Shown here: positions 9,009-17,985 of the stretch, one piece after another | Layout of the letters: every line of letters begins with the position of its first letter | Position numbering within the stretch: the stretch's first letter is position 1 | Assembly: GCF_049705945.1 (NCBI RefSeq) | Contig: NZ_JBNAMV010000001.1 | Coordinates: 69,396 to 133,395, forward strand | DNA: 64,000 nt | Direction: 5' to 3' | Source: Salarchaeum japonicum_A | GTDB taxonomy: Archaea > Halobacteriota > Halobacteria > Halobacteriales > Halobacteriaceae | Position numbers and translations under genes: made by a program | Notes under the pieces: generated by a model | Databases searched by the model: none | The model's input: only the letters and a program-made list of their open reading frames with translations | What the model was told of the DNA's origin: nothing

Positions 9009-10616
9009 TTAGGTGTCTATCAGGTGTTCGCGGGCGCCGGCTTGGAGGACTTCTTCGGGGCCGACGACACAGTCGCGGCGCATGTCGGGAAAGTCGCCGT
9101 CGAGGAGGCCCTCAACGGTACCGTCGAGGTCGGTGAGAGTGTCGATGTTTGCGCCGGTGAGGTGGTCGGCGAGGAGGCTGGCGACGGCTTGACTGACGGC
9201 ACAGGAGTCGCTCTGGAATCCCATCGCTTCGATGCGGCCGGTGTCGTCGACGCGGACGTGGAATTCGCCTTCGTCGCCACAGCTTGTCTCCGCGGAGTGT
9301 TTTCGGAAGGTTGCGTTCGTGAGTCCGTCCGGGTTTGTGGGATTGTGGTAGTAGTCCGCGATGAGGTCGTGGTAGTGGTTACTGAGTAGAGTATCGCGTT
9401 GCTGTTGGGCGTCGTCGAGTGCGGTGAGGAGGCGGTCGATTTCGTCCCGGGTGTTGTAGACGTAGAACGATGCGCGGACGGAGCCGGGAATGTCGAGGAT
9501 GTCGTGGAGTGGCTGGGTGCAGTGGTCGCCGGCGCGGACGGCGATGCCGTGGTTGTCGAGGAGTTCGGAGAGGTCGTGACCGTGGACGCCGTCGACGTTG
9601 AACGAGACTAATCCGCTTCGCTCGACGTCTCCCGGTGGGCCGTAGTATTCGACGTCGTCGCGGGCGTCGAGTTTGTCGATGAAATATCGGGCGAGGGCTG
9701 CTTCGTGGTCGCGGACGGCGTCCATACCGATGTCGTTGAGGTAGTCGGCGGCGGCGGCGAGTGCGATGCCTTCTGCGATTGGTGGGGTGCCGGCTTCGAA
9801 TTTCCAGGGAAGATCGTTCCACGAGGAGTCGTCGAAGGTGACGTGACTGATCATTTCGCCGCCGAAGAGGAACGGCTCCATCTCTTCGAGGAGGCCGCGT
9901 TTGCCGTAGAGGCAGCCGATGCCTGTCGGGCCTGCCATTTTGTGGCCGCTGAACGCGAGGAAGTCCGCGTCCAACGATTGGACGTCGACAGGGCGGGTGG
10001 GGACGGATTGAGCGCCGTCAACGAGGATGACGCCGCCGTGGTCGTGAGTGAGGTCGGCGAGTTCGCGAACGGGATTGATCGTTCCGAGGACGTTCGAGAC
10101 GTGAGCGACCGAGACGAGTTCGACGTCGTCGTCGATGAGCTCGCGTGCGTGGTCCATGTCGAGGGTGCCGTCCGCGGTCACGCGGATGTAGCGGAGGTCG
10201 GCCCCAGTTTTCTCCGCGATTTGCTGCCAGGTGACCAAGGAGGCGTGGTGTTCCATTTCCGTGGTGACGATGGCGTCACCGGCGTCGAGGCGGTTGACGC
10301 CCCAGCCGTAGGCGACGAGATTCATCGCTTCCGTGGTGTTCTTCGTGAACACCATCTCTTCACGGCTGTCGGCACCGATGAACGCGGCGAGTCGGTCGTG
10401 CGCCGCTTCGTAGGCTTGAGAGGCTTCGTGGCTGAGTGTGTGGATACCGCGATGAACGTTCGCGTTGTACTGGCTGTAGTAGTCGTCGTAGGTGTCGTAG
10501 ACCTGGGTTGGGGTATGAGTGGTGGCGGCGTTGTCGAGGTAGACGAGCGGCGTGTCGTTGACGGTTCGGTCGAGAACCGGGAAGTCGCGGCGGATCGTGT
10601 CAGTATCCAAGCCCAT
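9009..10616 (-). CDS. sufS-sufU: SufS cysteine desulfurase fused to SufU scaffold/transferase
   Basis: One polypeptide of 535 residues joins two steps of Fe-S cluster assembly. Residues 1-405 are a class II cysteine desulfurase: the substrate/PLP region YLDNAATTHTP, PLP lysine K226 in SGHKMAGP, and catalytic Cys366 in RAGDHCTQPL. Residues 410-535 are SufU-like: Cys446 and Asp448 in SCGDEG, Cys472 in SDSCAVSQA, and Cys516 in RRDCVVG correspond to the zinc ligands needed to accept the persulfide. In many genomes sufS and sufU are neighbouring genes. Here there is no stop or restart between them, so the transfer is intramolecular or within a dimer. It supplies sulfur to SufBCD, which is not in the window. 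Confidence 0.9.
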   Translation of the reverse strand: MGLDTDTIRRDFPVLDRTVNDTPLVYLDNAATTHTPTQVYDTYDDYYSQYNANVHRGIHTLSHEASQAYEAAHDRLAAFIGADSREEMVFTKNTTEAMNLVAYGWGVNRLDAGDAIVTTEMEHHASLVTWQQIAEKTGADLRYIRVTADGTLDMDHARELIDDDVELVSVAHVSNVLGTINPVRELADLTHDHGGVILVDGAQSVPTRPVDVQSLDADFLAFSGHKMAGPTGIGCLYGKRGLLEEMEPFLFGGEMISHVTFDDSSWNDLPWKFEAGTPPIAEGIALAAAADYLNDIGMDAVRDHEAALARYFIDKLDARDDVEYYGPPGDVERSGLVSFNVDGVHGHDLSELLDNHGIAVRAGDHCTQPLHDILDIPGSVRASFYVYNTRDEIDRLLTALDDAQQQRDTLLSNHYHDLIADYYHNPTNPDGLTNATFRKHSAETSCGDEGEFHVRVDDTGRIEAMGFQSDSCAVSQAVASLLADHLTGANIDTLTDLDGTVEGLLDGDFPDMRRDCVVGPEEVLQAGAREHLIDT

Positions 10617-10764
10617 ATACGGCAGTCTTTACCACTCACCGTGAAAAGTATGGTGTCAACTCGCGCGGCTGTTACTGCGTTTGCGGCCTGTGTCTCTTAG
10701 AAATCGGTGTAGATAGTCTGTCGTCGCCGACTGGTGTACCGCTAACTATGTACACATTGGTTCA

Positions 10765-10900
10765 CTAGCCACTCGGTAAGTCACGATCATCCTCGATGAG
10801 ACGTTCGAGAACCTCGTTATAACTCTCACCCTCACGCCGTTGCTCATCGAGCGCGCTTGGCATCTTCGCTCACCCGGATTTGTTTATCTGCGGTCGCCAT
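10765..10900 (-). pseudogene. Decayed VapB-like antitoxin
   Basis: The minus strand starts with an ATG at 10898-10900 and reads MATADKQIRVSEDAKR. After a small indel it continues as LDEQRREGESYNEVLERLIE and ends with TAG at 10765-10767. This is the typical short haloarchaeal VapB/DUF217-type antitoxin. The frame break (TGA after DAKRAR) makes it non-functional as sequenced. No toxin gene follows. A decayed VapC remnant lies far away at 386-620, so the two are not necessarily partners. Confidence 0.65.
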
Positions 10901-11169
10901 CTTTGCGTTGACATAGTCGTTGATGTTAGGTAGGCGTTTTGTCGTTCCGCACAGCACCGAAAAAGACCTCGTGAATCAGACGGCCAGTGAGAATGCTACT
11001 GCCGGAAACGTTTCAGCTGTACCGGTCGGGTTGAAGCGGGTTACCCATGGACTTCACAGATCGGATAGTTGTAGATATTTGGGGGGTCGCTTGCTGGGAT
11101 ACTGGAGTTTGTTAAATCGTTATTTGACTGTTCGTCGGTTACATGCGGCTCTCGGTCATCGGGGTTGGT
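10901..11169. other. Intergenic stretch upstream of the lipoprotein gene
   Basis: No convincing coding sequence was seen in either strand. The only notable element is TTAAATCGTTATTT near 11115-11128, about 45 bases before ATG 11170, which may be the promoter of the lipoprotein gene. Confidence 0.3.
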
Positions 11170-11919
11170 ATGGAGCGACGTGCCCTCCTCGCTCTCGGCG
11201 GTAGCGCTCTTGCAACCAGCCTTGCGGGTTGTAGTTCGCTGGGTAGCACAGATAGTACGACACCGGATGACTCGACGACACAACCTGATCAGACGACGAC
11301 ACAACAATCGTCGGCGTCTCTTCGGAACGGGAGTTTCGAATCGGATTGGCAGGAGTGGACGGTTGGTCGGAATCTTCCCGAAGATCCGAATGCATCGGGA
11401 ACACAGCGGGTTGCTTCCGAGGTCGGTGTGAGTTCGCGGTACGCGAGTGACGGTGAAACGAGTCTCCGGGCGTTCATCGACGGGCGGCAAGACGACGGCA
11501 CCGTTTGGGTACAACAACCAGTAGACCTGTCCCAGTACGACTACCTCGCGGTCGATTACCAGGTGTCGCGGTCGTTCAACGAAATCCTGCAAGCAGCCGT
11601 CTATACCGGCCCTGACACCGACTCTCTCGAAGAACGGGACTTCGACCGGTCCAATTCGCTTTCGGGCCACGACGCGGCTGGCTGGAAAACCTTCGTCTAC
11701 GACGTCCCCCACGATTCGGAGGGGATTGTTGCAGTGGGATTCAACATCGTCTGGGAAACCGGCGCGGTCGGCTTCCTGGATAACGTCCGGCTCACCGACT
11801 CCGAGCCGACCACAGTACGCCCGACAACCACAGAAACCACGGAGACTACCGAAACCTCGGGAACCTCGGAAACTACGGAAACCACGGCCGGAAATGTCAC
11901 TGGAATCACGCGTCAATGA
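11170..11919 (+). CDS. Lipoprotein with a carbohydrate-binding-like beta-sandwich domain
   Basis: A secreted lipid-anchored protein of 249 residues. Two adjacent arginines open the signal (MERRALLALGGSALATSLAGCSS), with lipobox LAGC and a Cys for lipidation. A Ser/Thr/Gln-rich spacer follows, then a domain (about residues 55-210) beginning LRNGSFESDWQEWTV and ending VGFLDNVRLTD. This pattern is typical of galactose-binding/CBM-like sandwiches. A Thr-rich tail ends the protein. The start at ATG 11170 is preferred over an upstream frame opening at 11143 because it gives a proper signal. The ligand is unknown. Confidence 0.7.
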   Translation: MERRALLALGGSALATSLAGCSSLGSTDSTTPDDSTTQPDQTTTQQSSASLRNGSFESDWQEWTVGRNLPEDPNASGTQRVASEVGVSSRYASDGETSLRAFIDGRQDDGTVWVQQPVDLSQYDYLAVDYQVSRSFNEILQAAVYTGPDTDSLEERDFDRSNSLSGHDAAGWKTFVYDVPHDSEGIVAVGFNIVWETGAVGFLDNVRLTDSEPTTVRPTTTETTETTETSGTSETTETTAGNVTGITRQ

Positions 11920-11995
11920 CGGCGCGCTTGTGACCAGTCTGCGGCGTCACCGGTAGGAACACGCGGCCAAAACTAATCCAGTCGTCTGTTTTCTT

Positions 11996-12868
11996 CTAGA
12001 CGGCGACGGCCGCGCCCATCAGAACAGCGAACGTGAGCAGGACGACCGGAAGTGCGTACAGCTGGTATCGGTAACGTCGGCGGTGTTTCGCGCGGAGTTC
12101 CGACGGAGAGAGTCGCGTGATGAGTGGGTCGATTGCGTCGGAACGTGTTACATCAAGTCTCTGACCGTCTGCGGTGACGGTGCCGACGGCCGTCACCGAT
12201 TCGCCCGCCGTCAGGGTTGCCTCCTCGAAGCGCACCGTTCCGTCCGGCGTCCGAACCGTGTTCAGCAGGCGGCCGAGAACGCCCGGCGGCTCACTCTCCT
12301 CCCGTTGGACGCCGACGCGTGCTCCGAGGGTTCGGTAGCGCTCGCACCACTCTCCAGCCGGCTGCACCGTCTCCTCGAAGCCCTCGTTGTCGAGTGCCAG
12401 GGAAATCGACCGAAGGACGGAGTCGCGTTTCGACCCGGTGAGTTTCCCGAGTTTCTCCCGTGCGGACAGCTCCTTCTCGACGGTTACGCCGTCGAGCGTG
12501 ATGCTGTCGTGCTCGTCAGTGAGCATGGGGTCGTTGACGTCGATGCCGAGGCCTTCCTCGGACCAGAACGCGCGCGTCCTGAACGCGCCGGTGCGACGGT
12601 ACGTCGACATCCGCCAGAGCGCTACCAGACACTCCTCCCCGTGAACTGGCGCGGTCACCGAACGGTCTGTGTCCGCCAGCCAGCCGGTAATCATCACGGT
12701 CTCGCCGGGGGTCGCGTCTGCCGGTTGCTGTGCCGGGAGCGCTGCGTACGCTTGATATGTCGCGCGGTTCTGCCAACCACGGTACACAAACGGTGACGCG
12801 AGCAGCATGAGCACGCCGAACACTAGTGCCGTGCTCCCGACCGCGTTGGCGACATTCGACCCCAACAT
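11996..12868 (-). CDS. Membrane protein with GIDE (E3-ligase-like BAM) domain
   Basis: A 290-residue protein with one N-terminal helix (about residues 10-27) and one C-terminal helix (about 268-287) bracketing a soluble domain. The soluble part has GETVMITGWL, GEECLVALWRM and a terminal GQRLDVTRSDAIDPLIT, resembling the GIDE/BAM domain found in mitochondrial MUL1-like ligases and in haloarchaeal membrane proteins. There is no RING finger, so it is not a ubiquitin ligase by itself. It stands alone, convergent with the lipoprotein gene. A T-rich stretch (CTGTTTTCTTC, 11984-11994) in the gap may end transcription of the lipoprotein gene. Function unknown. Confidence 0.65.
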   Translation of the reverse strand: MLGSNVANAVGSTALVFGVLMLLASPFVYRGWQNRATYQAYAALPAQQPADATPGETVMITGWLADTDRSVTAPVHGEECLVALWRMSTYRRTGAFRTRAFWSEEGLGIDVNDPMLTDEHDSITLDGVTVEKELSAREKLGKLTGSKRDSVLRSISLALDNEGFEETVQPAGEWCERYRTLGARVGVQREESEPPGVLGRLLNTVRTPDGTVRFEEATLTAGESVTAVGTVTADGQRLDVTRSDAIDPLITRLSPSELRAKHRRRYRYQLYALPVVLLTFAVLMGAAVAV

Positions 12869-13007
12869 ACTCCCTACGCACTAGCGACCTGCGTAAAGTC
12901 GCTCCGCTATCGATACCACCTATGGGCGGGTTTTCGGGAGTGGAGGGCAGTCGAACGGCCAGGCAGGGAATCGAAAGGCGGAGGGCGTTGGACGCTGATT
13001 TTGTGGT

Positions 13008-13370
13008 ATGGATTTGTCGTCACTGCCGTCGCGGCCGTTGACGGGACGGGAAGTCGCGGCACTCGGCGAGTCGGCCGCGTTTATCGCAGTTCGGCCTGTT
13101 GAGCGGTTTGAGTTCGAGGCCGTCGAAGAGACGCTCGTCGTTGCGGTCGTTCTCATCACGAGCCAGGGTGTTCGCGGCGTCGCGTTCGACCCCGATGCTG
13201 GGTGGCGTGTCGTTCATCGTGACGACCGCGACGGCATCGAACGCCTCGAGGACGTGCCTGAATCCGCGATTGATGCTGCACAACGCGCGCTCCGCGCTGA
13301 AATCACTGAACTTGAGGGCGAACGTGGGTTCGGAAGTCGACTCGTCGATGCCTACCGGATGCACTCGTAG
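13008..13370 (+). CDS. Conserved haloarchaeal hypothetical protein (120 aa)
   Basis: A small soluble acidic protein with alternating beta strands (EETLVVAVVLITSQG, VRGVAFDPDAGWRVV) and a helical C-terminus rich in Ala, Glu and Arg. No catalytic motif or membrane segment is visible and no family is recognised. It starts at ATG 13008 and runs convergent with cydB, whose stop is 24 bases beyond its own. Confidence 0.6.
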   Translation: MDLSSLPSRPLTGREVAALGESAAFIAVRPVERFEFEAVEETLVVAVVLITSQGVRGVAFDPDAGWRVVHRDDRDGIERLEDVPESAIDAAQRALRAEITELEGERGFGSRLVDAYRMHS

Positions 13371-13393
13371 TCGGCGCGGAGATAGGTCGAGAG

Positions 13394-14392
13394 TTAGGCA
13401 CCGTAGCCGTCGCCCTCGACTGGGCCGCTGAAGACGCCGTAGAGGAATTTGAAGTACCAGAGGACCAGCAGGAGTACGGGGAAGCCGAGGATGGTTGTGA
13501 GGTTGAGCGCCAGGGGCGAGACGACGGCCTCCCGAACGGTCACCCCAGTCGGCGGGTACATTGTCGGGTAGAGCAGGACGGCGACGAGCGCGGTCAACAG
13601 TGCTGGCAAAGCGAATGCGGTCACCAGCCATGCGGTGTACCGACCGCGGACGGCTAACGCACTCCCGCCGACGCCTGCCAGAACCGAGGCGGCGACGAGT
13701 GTGGCGACTGGCCACGAGAGAATTGCCTCGGCGGCCCCGCCGGCGTCGGTCAGGACGACGGTCGCTAACAGCACTACCACGCCACCCAAGTAGGCCGCAG
13801 TCGCGCCGATACCGTACCTGCGGAGCGTTGCGGCGAGGTCGGGGTCGGTTTTCGCCGCGAGGAACGCTGCGCCCGTGACGACCGACACGGCGACTAATCC
13901 GACGCCGGTCAGCACGGACGGGAGTGAGAGTGTCGGTGCGTCGAACACCCAGCAGCCGGCGAGCATGCCGAAGAGGAGTGGTGCGAGCGCGCTCCCGGCA
14001 ATGAACGAGTAGTCGCAGTACCGTTTCCAGCGGTCGTCGTCGCGTTGCTCGCGGAGTTCGGGGCCGAGGCCGCGGAACAGCAGCGCGAGGACGAATCCGA
14101 TGGCGAGCAGGTAGTGGTCGGCGAGGAGCCGCGAGTAGACGCGCGGGAACGCCGCGAGGAGCATGGTTCCGAACGCGACGAGCCACACTTCGTTGGCGTC
14201 CCAGACCGGGCCGAACGCCGAGAGAAACATCTCCCGGTCGTGTTCGTCGTCGAGGGTTGCGTAGAGGATACCGATGCCGAAGTCGAAGCCGTCGAGCACG
14301 AGGTACATCCCGAGCGCGAACAGGACAGCCCCGAACCAGATTTCGGGGAGCGACTCGACGAGGTACGCGTCGACGGGGATCCAGTCAGTCAT
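13394..14392 (-). CDS. cydB: Cytochrome bd ubiquinol oxidase subunit II
   Basis: The smaller integral-membrane subunit of the bd-type terminal oxidase, 332 residues with about eight to nine helices. The N-terminus EIWFGAVLFALGMYLVLDGFDFG is the diagnostic CydB start, and GPVWDANEVWLV is the conserved loop. It pairs with CydA to reduce O2 to water from menaquinol without proton pumping, helping respiration at low oxygen. Its start overlaps the cydA stop by 8 bases, indicating translational coupling in a two-gene operon. No cydX-like small ORF was obvious downstream. Confidence 0.92.
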   Translation of the reverse strand: MTDWIPVDAYLVESLPEIWFGAVLFALGMYLVLDGFDFGIGILYATLDDEHDREMFLSAFGPVWDANEVWLVAFGTMLLAAFPRVYSRLLADHYLLAIGFVLALLFRGLGPELREQRDDDRWKRYCDYSFIAGSALAPLLFGMLAGCWVFDAPTLSLPSVLTGVGLVAVSVVTGAAFLAAKTDPDLAATLRRYGIGATAAYLGGVVVLLATVVLTDAGGAAEAILSWPVATLVAASVLAGVGGSALAVRGRYTAWLVTAFALPALLTALVAVLLYPTMYPPTGVTVREAVVSPLALNLTTILGFPVLLLVLWYFKFLYGVFSGPVEGDGYGA

Positions 14393-15824
14393 TCTCGTTC
14401 ACCTCCGGGAGCGGGCCGCGCCAGCGCTCGTCTGACGCCGCTGCACCGAGGTCTTGGAGTTCCTCCCGAATCAGCCACTTCAGGACGTAGAGTGCGGTCG
14501 CGACGAGGCCGATGTAGATGACGACGAACGCGGTGAGTGTCAGCGTGGCGTCGGTGCTGGAGAGGGTCGTGGAGACGGCGTCGCTGGTCTTGAGTTCGCC
14601 CTGAATCACCCATGGTTGGCGGCCGATTTCGGCGACGTACCAGCCGGTGAGTAAGGCCGCGTATCCGAACGGTGACGCGACGATCATCGCCTTCAGGTAG
14701 CGTTCGCTCTCCGCGAGTCGGTCGCGATAGATGAGATACGCACCCCATAACGCCAGCGCGATGAACAGGAAGCCGAGTCCGACCATGATGCGGAACGACC
14801 AGAAGACCAGCGGGACCGGCGGGTTCTCTTCGTACTCGTTCAATCCAGTGATGACGGCGTCGAAATCACCGCCGCTGGCGAGGAACGACCCGAGTCGGGG
14901 GAGGCTCACGGTGAAGAGGTTCTCCGCTTTCGGGTTGGTGATGGCGTCAACGGAGGTCGGGAACGCGAGCAGGTGGAGGTCTGCCGGGCCGGTCTCGTAG
15001 TGGGCTTCCATCGCGGCGAACTTCTGGGGCTGGGTGTTCTCGACGTGCCGGCCGTACGCGTCACCGTGGAGTGCTTGGAAGGGCGCGGAGATGAGGAGAA
15101 TCACGACCGCCAGCTTCAGCGCCGTGTTCCACGCGGCCGCGTCGCGCTTCTTCCAGACGATGTATGCGGAGACGCCGGCGACGAGCAGGGCGACCGAGAT
15201 GACGGAGGCGTTGATCATGTGGACGTACATCCACGGCAGCCGCGGAGTGAAAAACGCCGCAATCGGGTCGGTCAGTTTTGCGATTTCGAGACCGCCGCGA
15301 GTAACCATCTCGTAGCCTTGTGGCGTCTGCATCCAGGCGTTGACGACGAGAATCCAGAACCCGGACAGCCACGCGCCGACGCCCACCAGGACGGAGGAGA
15401 GGATGTACGTGCGGTCGCCGACGCGGTCGCGTCCGTAGAGCAACACGCCGAGGAAGACGGCTTCGAGGAAGAACGCCATCTTCGCCTCGAACGCGAGCGG
15501 GCCGCCGATGAGTTCACCCGCAACCTCGGCGAACCGCGGGAAGTTCGTGCCGAACTGGAAGCTCATCGGGATTCCGGTGACTGTCCCCATGACGAACCCC
15601 GCCGCGAACACCTTCACCCAGAACGACCGCAGTCGTGTGTACCGCTCGTCGTCCGTCCGGACGTCCTTCCACGTGAAGTAGACGATGAAGGGTGCGAGGC
15701 CGACGGAGAGCGCGGCGAAGAGGATGTGGACGGAGATCGTCCACCCGAACTGCGCGCGACTCGCAAGTTCCGGCGACAGGAACGCTATCCATCCCGGGTC
15801 GACCGCGCTTACGGACGCGAACAT
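14385..15824 (-). CDS. cydA: Cytochrome bd ubiquinol oxidase subunit I
   Basis: The haem-bearing subunit of cytochrome bd, 479 residues from ATG 15824. The frame is open 13 codons further upstream but that segment is not conserved-looking. RAQFGWTISVHILFAALSVG holds the haem d/b595 His region. GIPMSFQFGTNF and NPKAENLFTVSLP follow. GRQPWVIQGELKTSDAVS is the hallmark quinol-oxidase motif after the Q-loop. The Q-loop is short, as in non-proteobacterial forms. It is co-transcribed with cydB. The enzyme suits low-oxygen brines and is resistant to sulfide and other haem inhibitors, which may matter given the sulfur locus in this window. Confidence 0.93.
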   Translation of the reverse strand: MFASVSAVDPGWIAFLSPELASRAQFGWTISVHILFAALSVGLAPFIVYFTWKDVRTDDERYTRLRSFWVKVFAAGFVMGTVTGIPMSFQFGTNFPRFAEVAGELIGGPLAFEAKMAFFLEAVFLGVLLYGRDRVGDRTYILSSVLVGVGAWLSGFWILVVNAWMQTPQGYEMVTRGGLEIAKLTDPIAAFFTPRLPWMYVHMINASVISVALLVAGVSAYIVWKKRDAAAWNTALKLAVVILLISAPFQALHGDAYGRHVENTQPQKFAAMEAHYETGPADLHLLAFPTSVDAITNPKAENLFTVSLPRLGSFLASGGDFDAVITGLNEYEENPPVPLVFWSFRIMVGLGFLFIALALWGAYLIYRDRLAESERYLKAMIVASPFGYAALLTGWYVAEIGRQPWVIQGELKTSDAVSTTLSSTDATLTLTAFVVIYIGLVATALYVLKWLIREELQDLGAAASDERWRGPLPEVNEND

Positions 15825-15981
15825 ACGCGACAGTTCGCGACCTGCTTCAATAATTAGACACACGATTCCCGCGTTCGGATACCGTACTAGGTCGTTTAAG
15901 AACGAACGTACGCTAGTTCTTGTACGCGCGGCCTTCTGGGACTCGTGAAAGTAGGTGCTCTCAGAGTGTGGTGGCGTGGAG

Positions 15982-16305
15982 TCAGTGACCGCTTGCGGTG
16001 AGATGGAGGCCGACGATGCCGACGACGACGAGGCCGATGCAGGCGGTGCGGAGGAGCGTGGCGGGTTCGTCGAAGAGGATCATGCCGAGGATGGCGGTGC
16101 CGACGGCGCCGATACCGGTCCAGACGGCGTACGCCGTTCCGACGGGGAGCTCTTTGACGGCGTGTGCGAGGAGAAGCATACTGATGACGAGGGCGATGAC
16201 GGTAGCGAGCGTCGGCCAGGGTTTCGTAAGACCGTCCGAGTACTCGAGCCCGATTGCCCACGCGATTTCGAAGAGTCCGGCGAAGAACAGGATGTACCAC
16301 GACAT
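15982..16305 (-). CDS. SMR-family exporter, SugE/Gdx (guanidinium) type
   Basis: A 107-residue four-helix proton antiporter. The N-terminal helix carries AGLFEIAWAIGLEYSDG, with the essential Glu in the FEIAWA motif; tryptophan two residues after it and the LEYSDG end are characteristic of the SugE/Gdx branch rather than EmrE. KELPVGTAYAVWTGIG is the conserved second-helix motif. It functions as a dual-topology dimer in the membrane, and Gdx members export guanidinium. It is monocistronic, with no riboswitch recognisable upstream. Confidence 0.85.
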   Translation of the reverse strand: MSWYILFFAGLFEIAWAIGLEYSDGLTKPWPTLATVIALVISMLLLAHAVKELPVGTAYAVWTGIGAVGTAILGMILFDEPATLLRTACIGLVVVGIVGLHLTASGH

Positions 16306-16446
16306 ACCGGTGACTGTTCGGCCACGACCCGACTAATGGTTCGGGTTTCCGACGGCGACACATTAGTTCGGCACTCGGTGGGGTCTCCGTAACTGGGAGG
16401 GGGCGACGCACTCCGAGCGATTTCGGAGGTTAGCGTGGCGTGGCTG

Positions 16447-17733
16447 TCACGGCCAGAGGCCGCGGGTTTCGTGTGCGTCGGCGACGCGGGAGAGTGCGAC
16501 GATGTACGCGGCGGTCCGCCAGGACACGTCGTGTGCGGCAACTTCGTCACGGACGTCCGCCCACGCGGCGAGCATCTCCGTTTCGAGTTCCTCGTTAACG
16601 CGTTCGAGCGACCACGACCGTCGGTTGATGTCCTGCAGCCACTCGAAGTAGCTGACGGTGACGCCGCCGGCGTTCGCGAGGATATCCGGAATGACGGGGA
16701 TGCTGCGGTCCGTGAGAATCGTGTCCGCGGCGCTCGTCGTTGGGCCGTTTGCGCCTTCGACGATGAGATCGGCGCTGACGGCGTCGGCGTTCGACTGCGT
16801 GAGGACGTTCCCGATTGCTGCGGGAATCAGCACGTCGACGTCCAGCGTGAGAAGTTCGTCGTTCGACACGGTTCGTGGTGCGTCGTGTCCTCTGACGCCT
16901 TCTGGTTCCTCGTGGTGGGAGGGAATCGCGTGTGTGTCGAGGCCGTTGGTATCGTAGATGCCGCCGTTCACGTCGCTTACCGCGACGACGTTCGCACCCC
17001 AGTCGTCGAGTAATCGGGCCGCGTTCGCGCCGACGCTTCCGTAACCCTGAATCGCGACTGAAGTCTCGTGGATGTCGAGGTCGTAGTAGTCGATTGCTTC
17101 GCGGGTGATGATGGCGACGCTACGGCCGGGCGCTTCGTTCCGTCCTTCGCTCCCGCCGACGATAGGGGGTTTTCCCGTGACGACGCCGGGCGTGGTTTCG
17201 CCTTCCTGCATCGAGTAGGCGTCCATCAGCCACGACATCGTCTGCGGGTCGGTGCCCATGTCGGGAGCGGGGATGTCCCGGTTCGGCCCGATGATGTCCC
17301 GGAGTTCTTCGGCGAACCGGCGCGTGAGGCGTTCTTTCTCGGCGTCGCTCAGGGCTTTCGGGTTGACGGCGATACCGCCTTTCGCGCCGCCGAACGGGAG
17401 GTCCATGACGGCGCACTTCCACGTCATCCACATACCGAGGCCGACGCACTCGTCGCGCGTGACCTCGGGGTGATAGCGAAGCCCGCCCTTGAATGGGCCG
17501 CGGACGCTGTCGTGTTGGGCGCGGTAGCCCGTGAACACCTCGACTGAGCCGTCGTCGCGTTCAATCGGGACGGTGACTTCGTGGACGTTCTTCGGGTGTT
17601 CGAGGCGTTCGACAATATCTGGGTCGATGTCGATGTGTGCTGCAGCTTGGTGGAGTTGGCGGCGAGCGGTTTCGAGTGCGGTTTCGTGTTCGTCCGGTTG
17701 CGTGTCCGAGGATGGTGTGGCTGGTGTTGACAT
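16447..17733 (-). CDS. gdhB: Glutamate dehydrogenase (Glu/Leu/Phe/Val family)
   Basis: Catalyses reversible oxidative deamination of glutamate to 2-oxoglutarate and ammonium. 428 residues, the usual length for hexameric archaeal enzymes. GPFKGGLRYHPEV and KCAVMDLPFGGAKGGI contain the substrate and catalytic lysines; IPAPDMGTDPQTMSW follows. The NAD(P) fold has GYGSVGANAARLL. The C-terminus NAGGVTVSYFEWLQ is diagnostic. Its start lies 2 bases after the stop of the upstream zinc-ribbon gene, so the two are probably co-transcribed. Coenzyme preference cannot be decided by eye. Confidence 0.93.
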   Translation of the reverse strand: MSTPATPSSDTQPDEHETALETARRQLHQAAAHIDIDPDIVERLEHPKNVHEVTVPIERDDGSVEVFTGYRAQHDSVRGPFKGGLRYHPEVTRDECVGLGMWMTWKCAVMDLPFGGAKGGIAVNPKALSDAEKERLTRRFAEELRDIIGPNRDIPAPDMGTDPQTMSWLMDAYSMQEGETTPGVVTGKPPIVGGSEGRNEAPGRSVAIITREAIDYYDLDIHETSVAIQGYGSVGANAARLLDDWGANVVAVSDVNGGIYDTNGLDTHAIPSHHEEPEGVRGHDAPRTVSNDELLTLDVDVLIPAAIGNVLTQSNADAVSADLIVEGANGPTTSAADTILTDRSIPVIPDILANAGGVTVSYFEWLQDINRRSWSLERVNEELETEMLAAWADVRDEVAAHDVSWRTAAYIVALSRVADAHETRGLWP

Positions 17734-17735
17734 GG

Positions 17736-17879
17736 TTATTCGAGAGGAAGATAGCGGTTTCGTAGCGGGCCGCTGCAGTCAGGGCAGTTCCCGGGATGGG
17801 TGTCCGCGACGACGATGTTCCCGCATTCGAAGCACTCGTACGGCGTCTCGGTGGTTTGCGTTGGGTCTGCGTCTCTCAT
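17736..17879 (-). CDS. Rubrerythrin-like zinc-ribbon microprotein (47 aa)
   Basis: A 47-residue protein with CFECGN and CPDCSG knuckles, a rubredoxin-like zinc or iron site, ending RNRYLPLE. This is a recurrent small haloarchaeal protein described as rubrerythrin-like domain; it has no ferritin-like helices. It directly precedes gdhB with a 2-base gap. Translational coupling to gdhB is likely; whether it regulates nitrogen metabolism is unknown. Confidence 0.75.
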   Translation of the reverse strand: MRDADPTQTTETPYECFECGNIVVADTHPGNCPDCSGPLRNRYLPLE

Positions 17880-17985
17880 GGATGCGTTCCGAGTCCCGCG
17901 AACCGGTGACTCACGCGGAAATAATAGGACTGTTAGGGAATATCCTTGAGTTTACTATCAAACCATCTGCGACATCGGGGGTTTG

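Noticed and set aside
9705..10700. Large plus-strand open frame opposite the sufS-sufU fusion
   Set aside because: It is a Val/Asp-rich shadow of the real gene with no family motifs.
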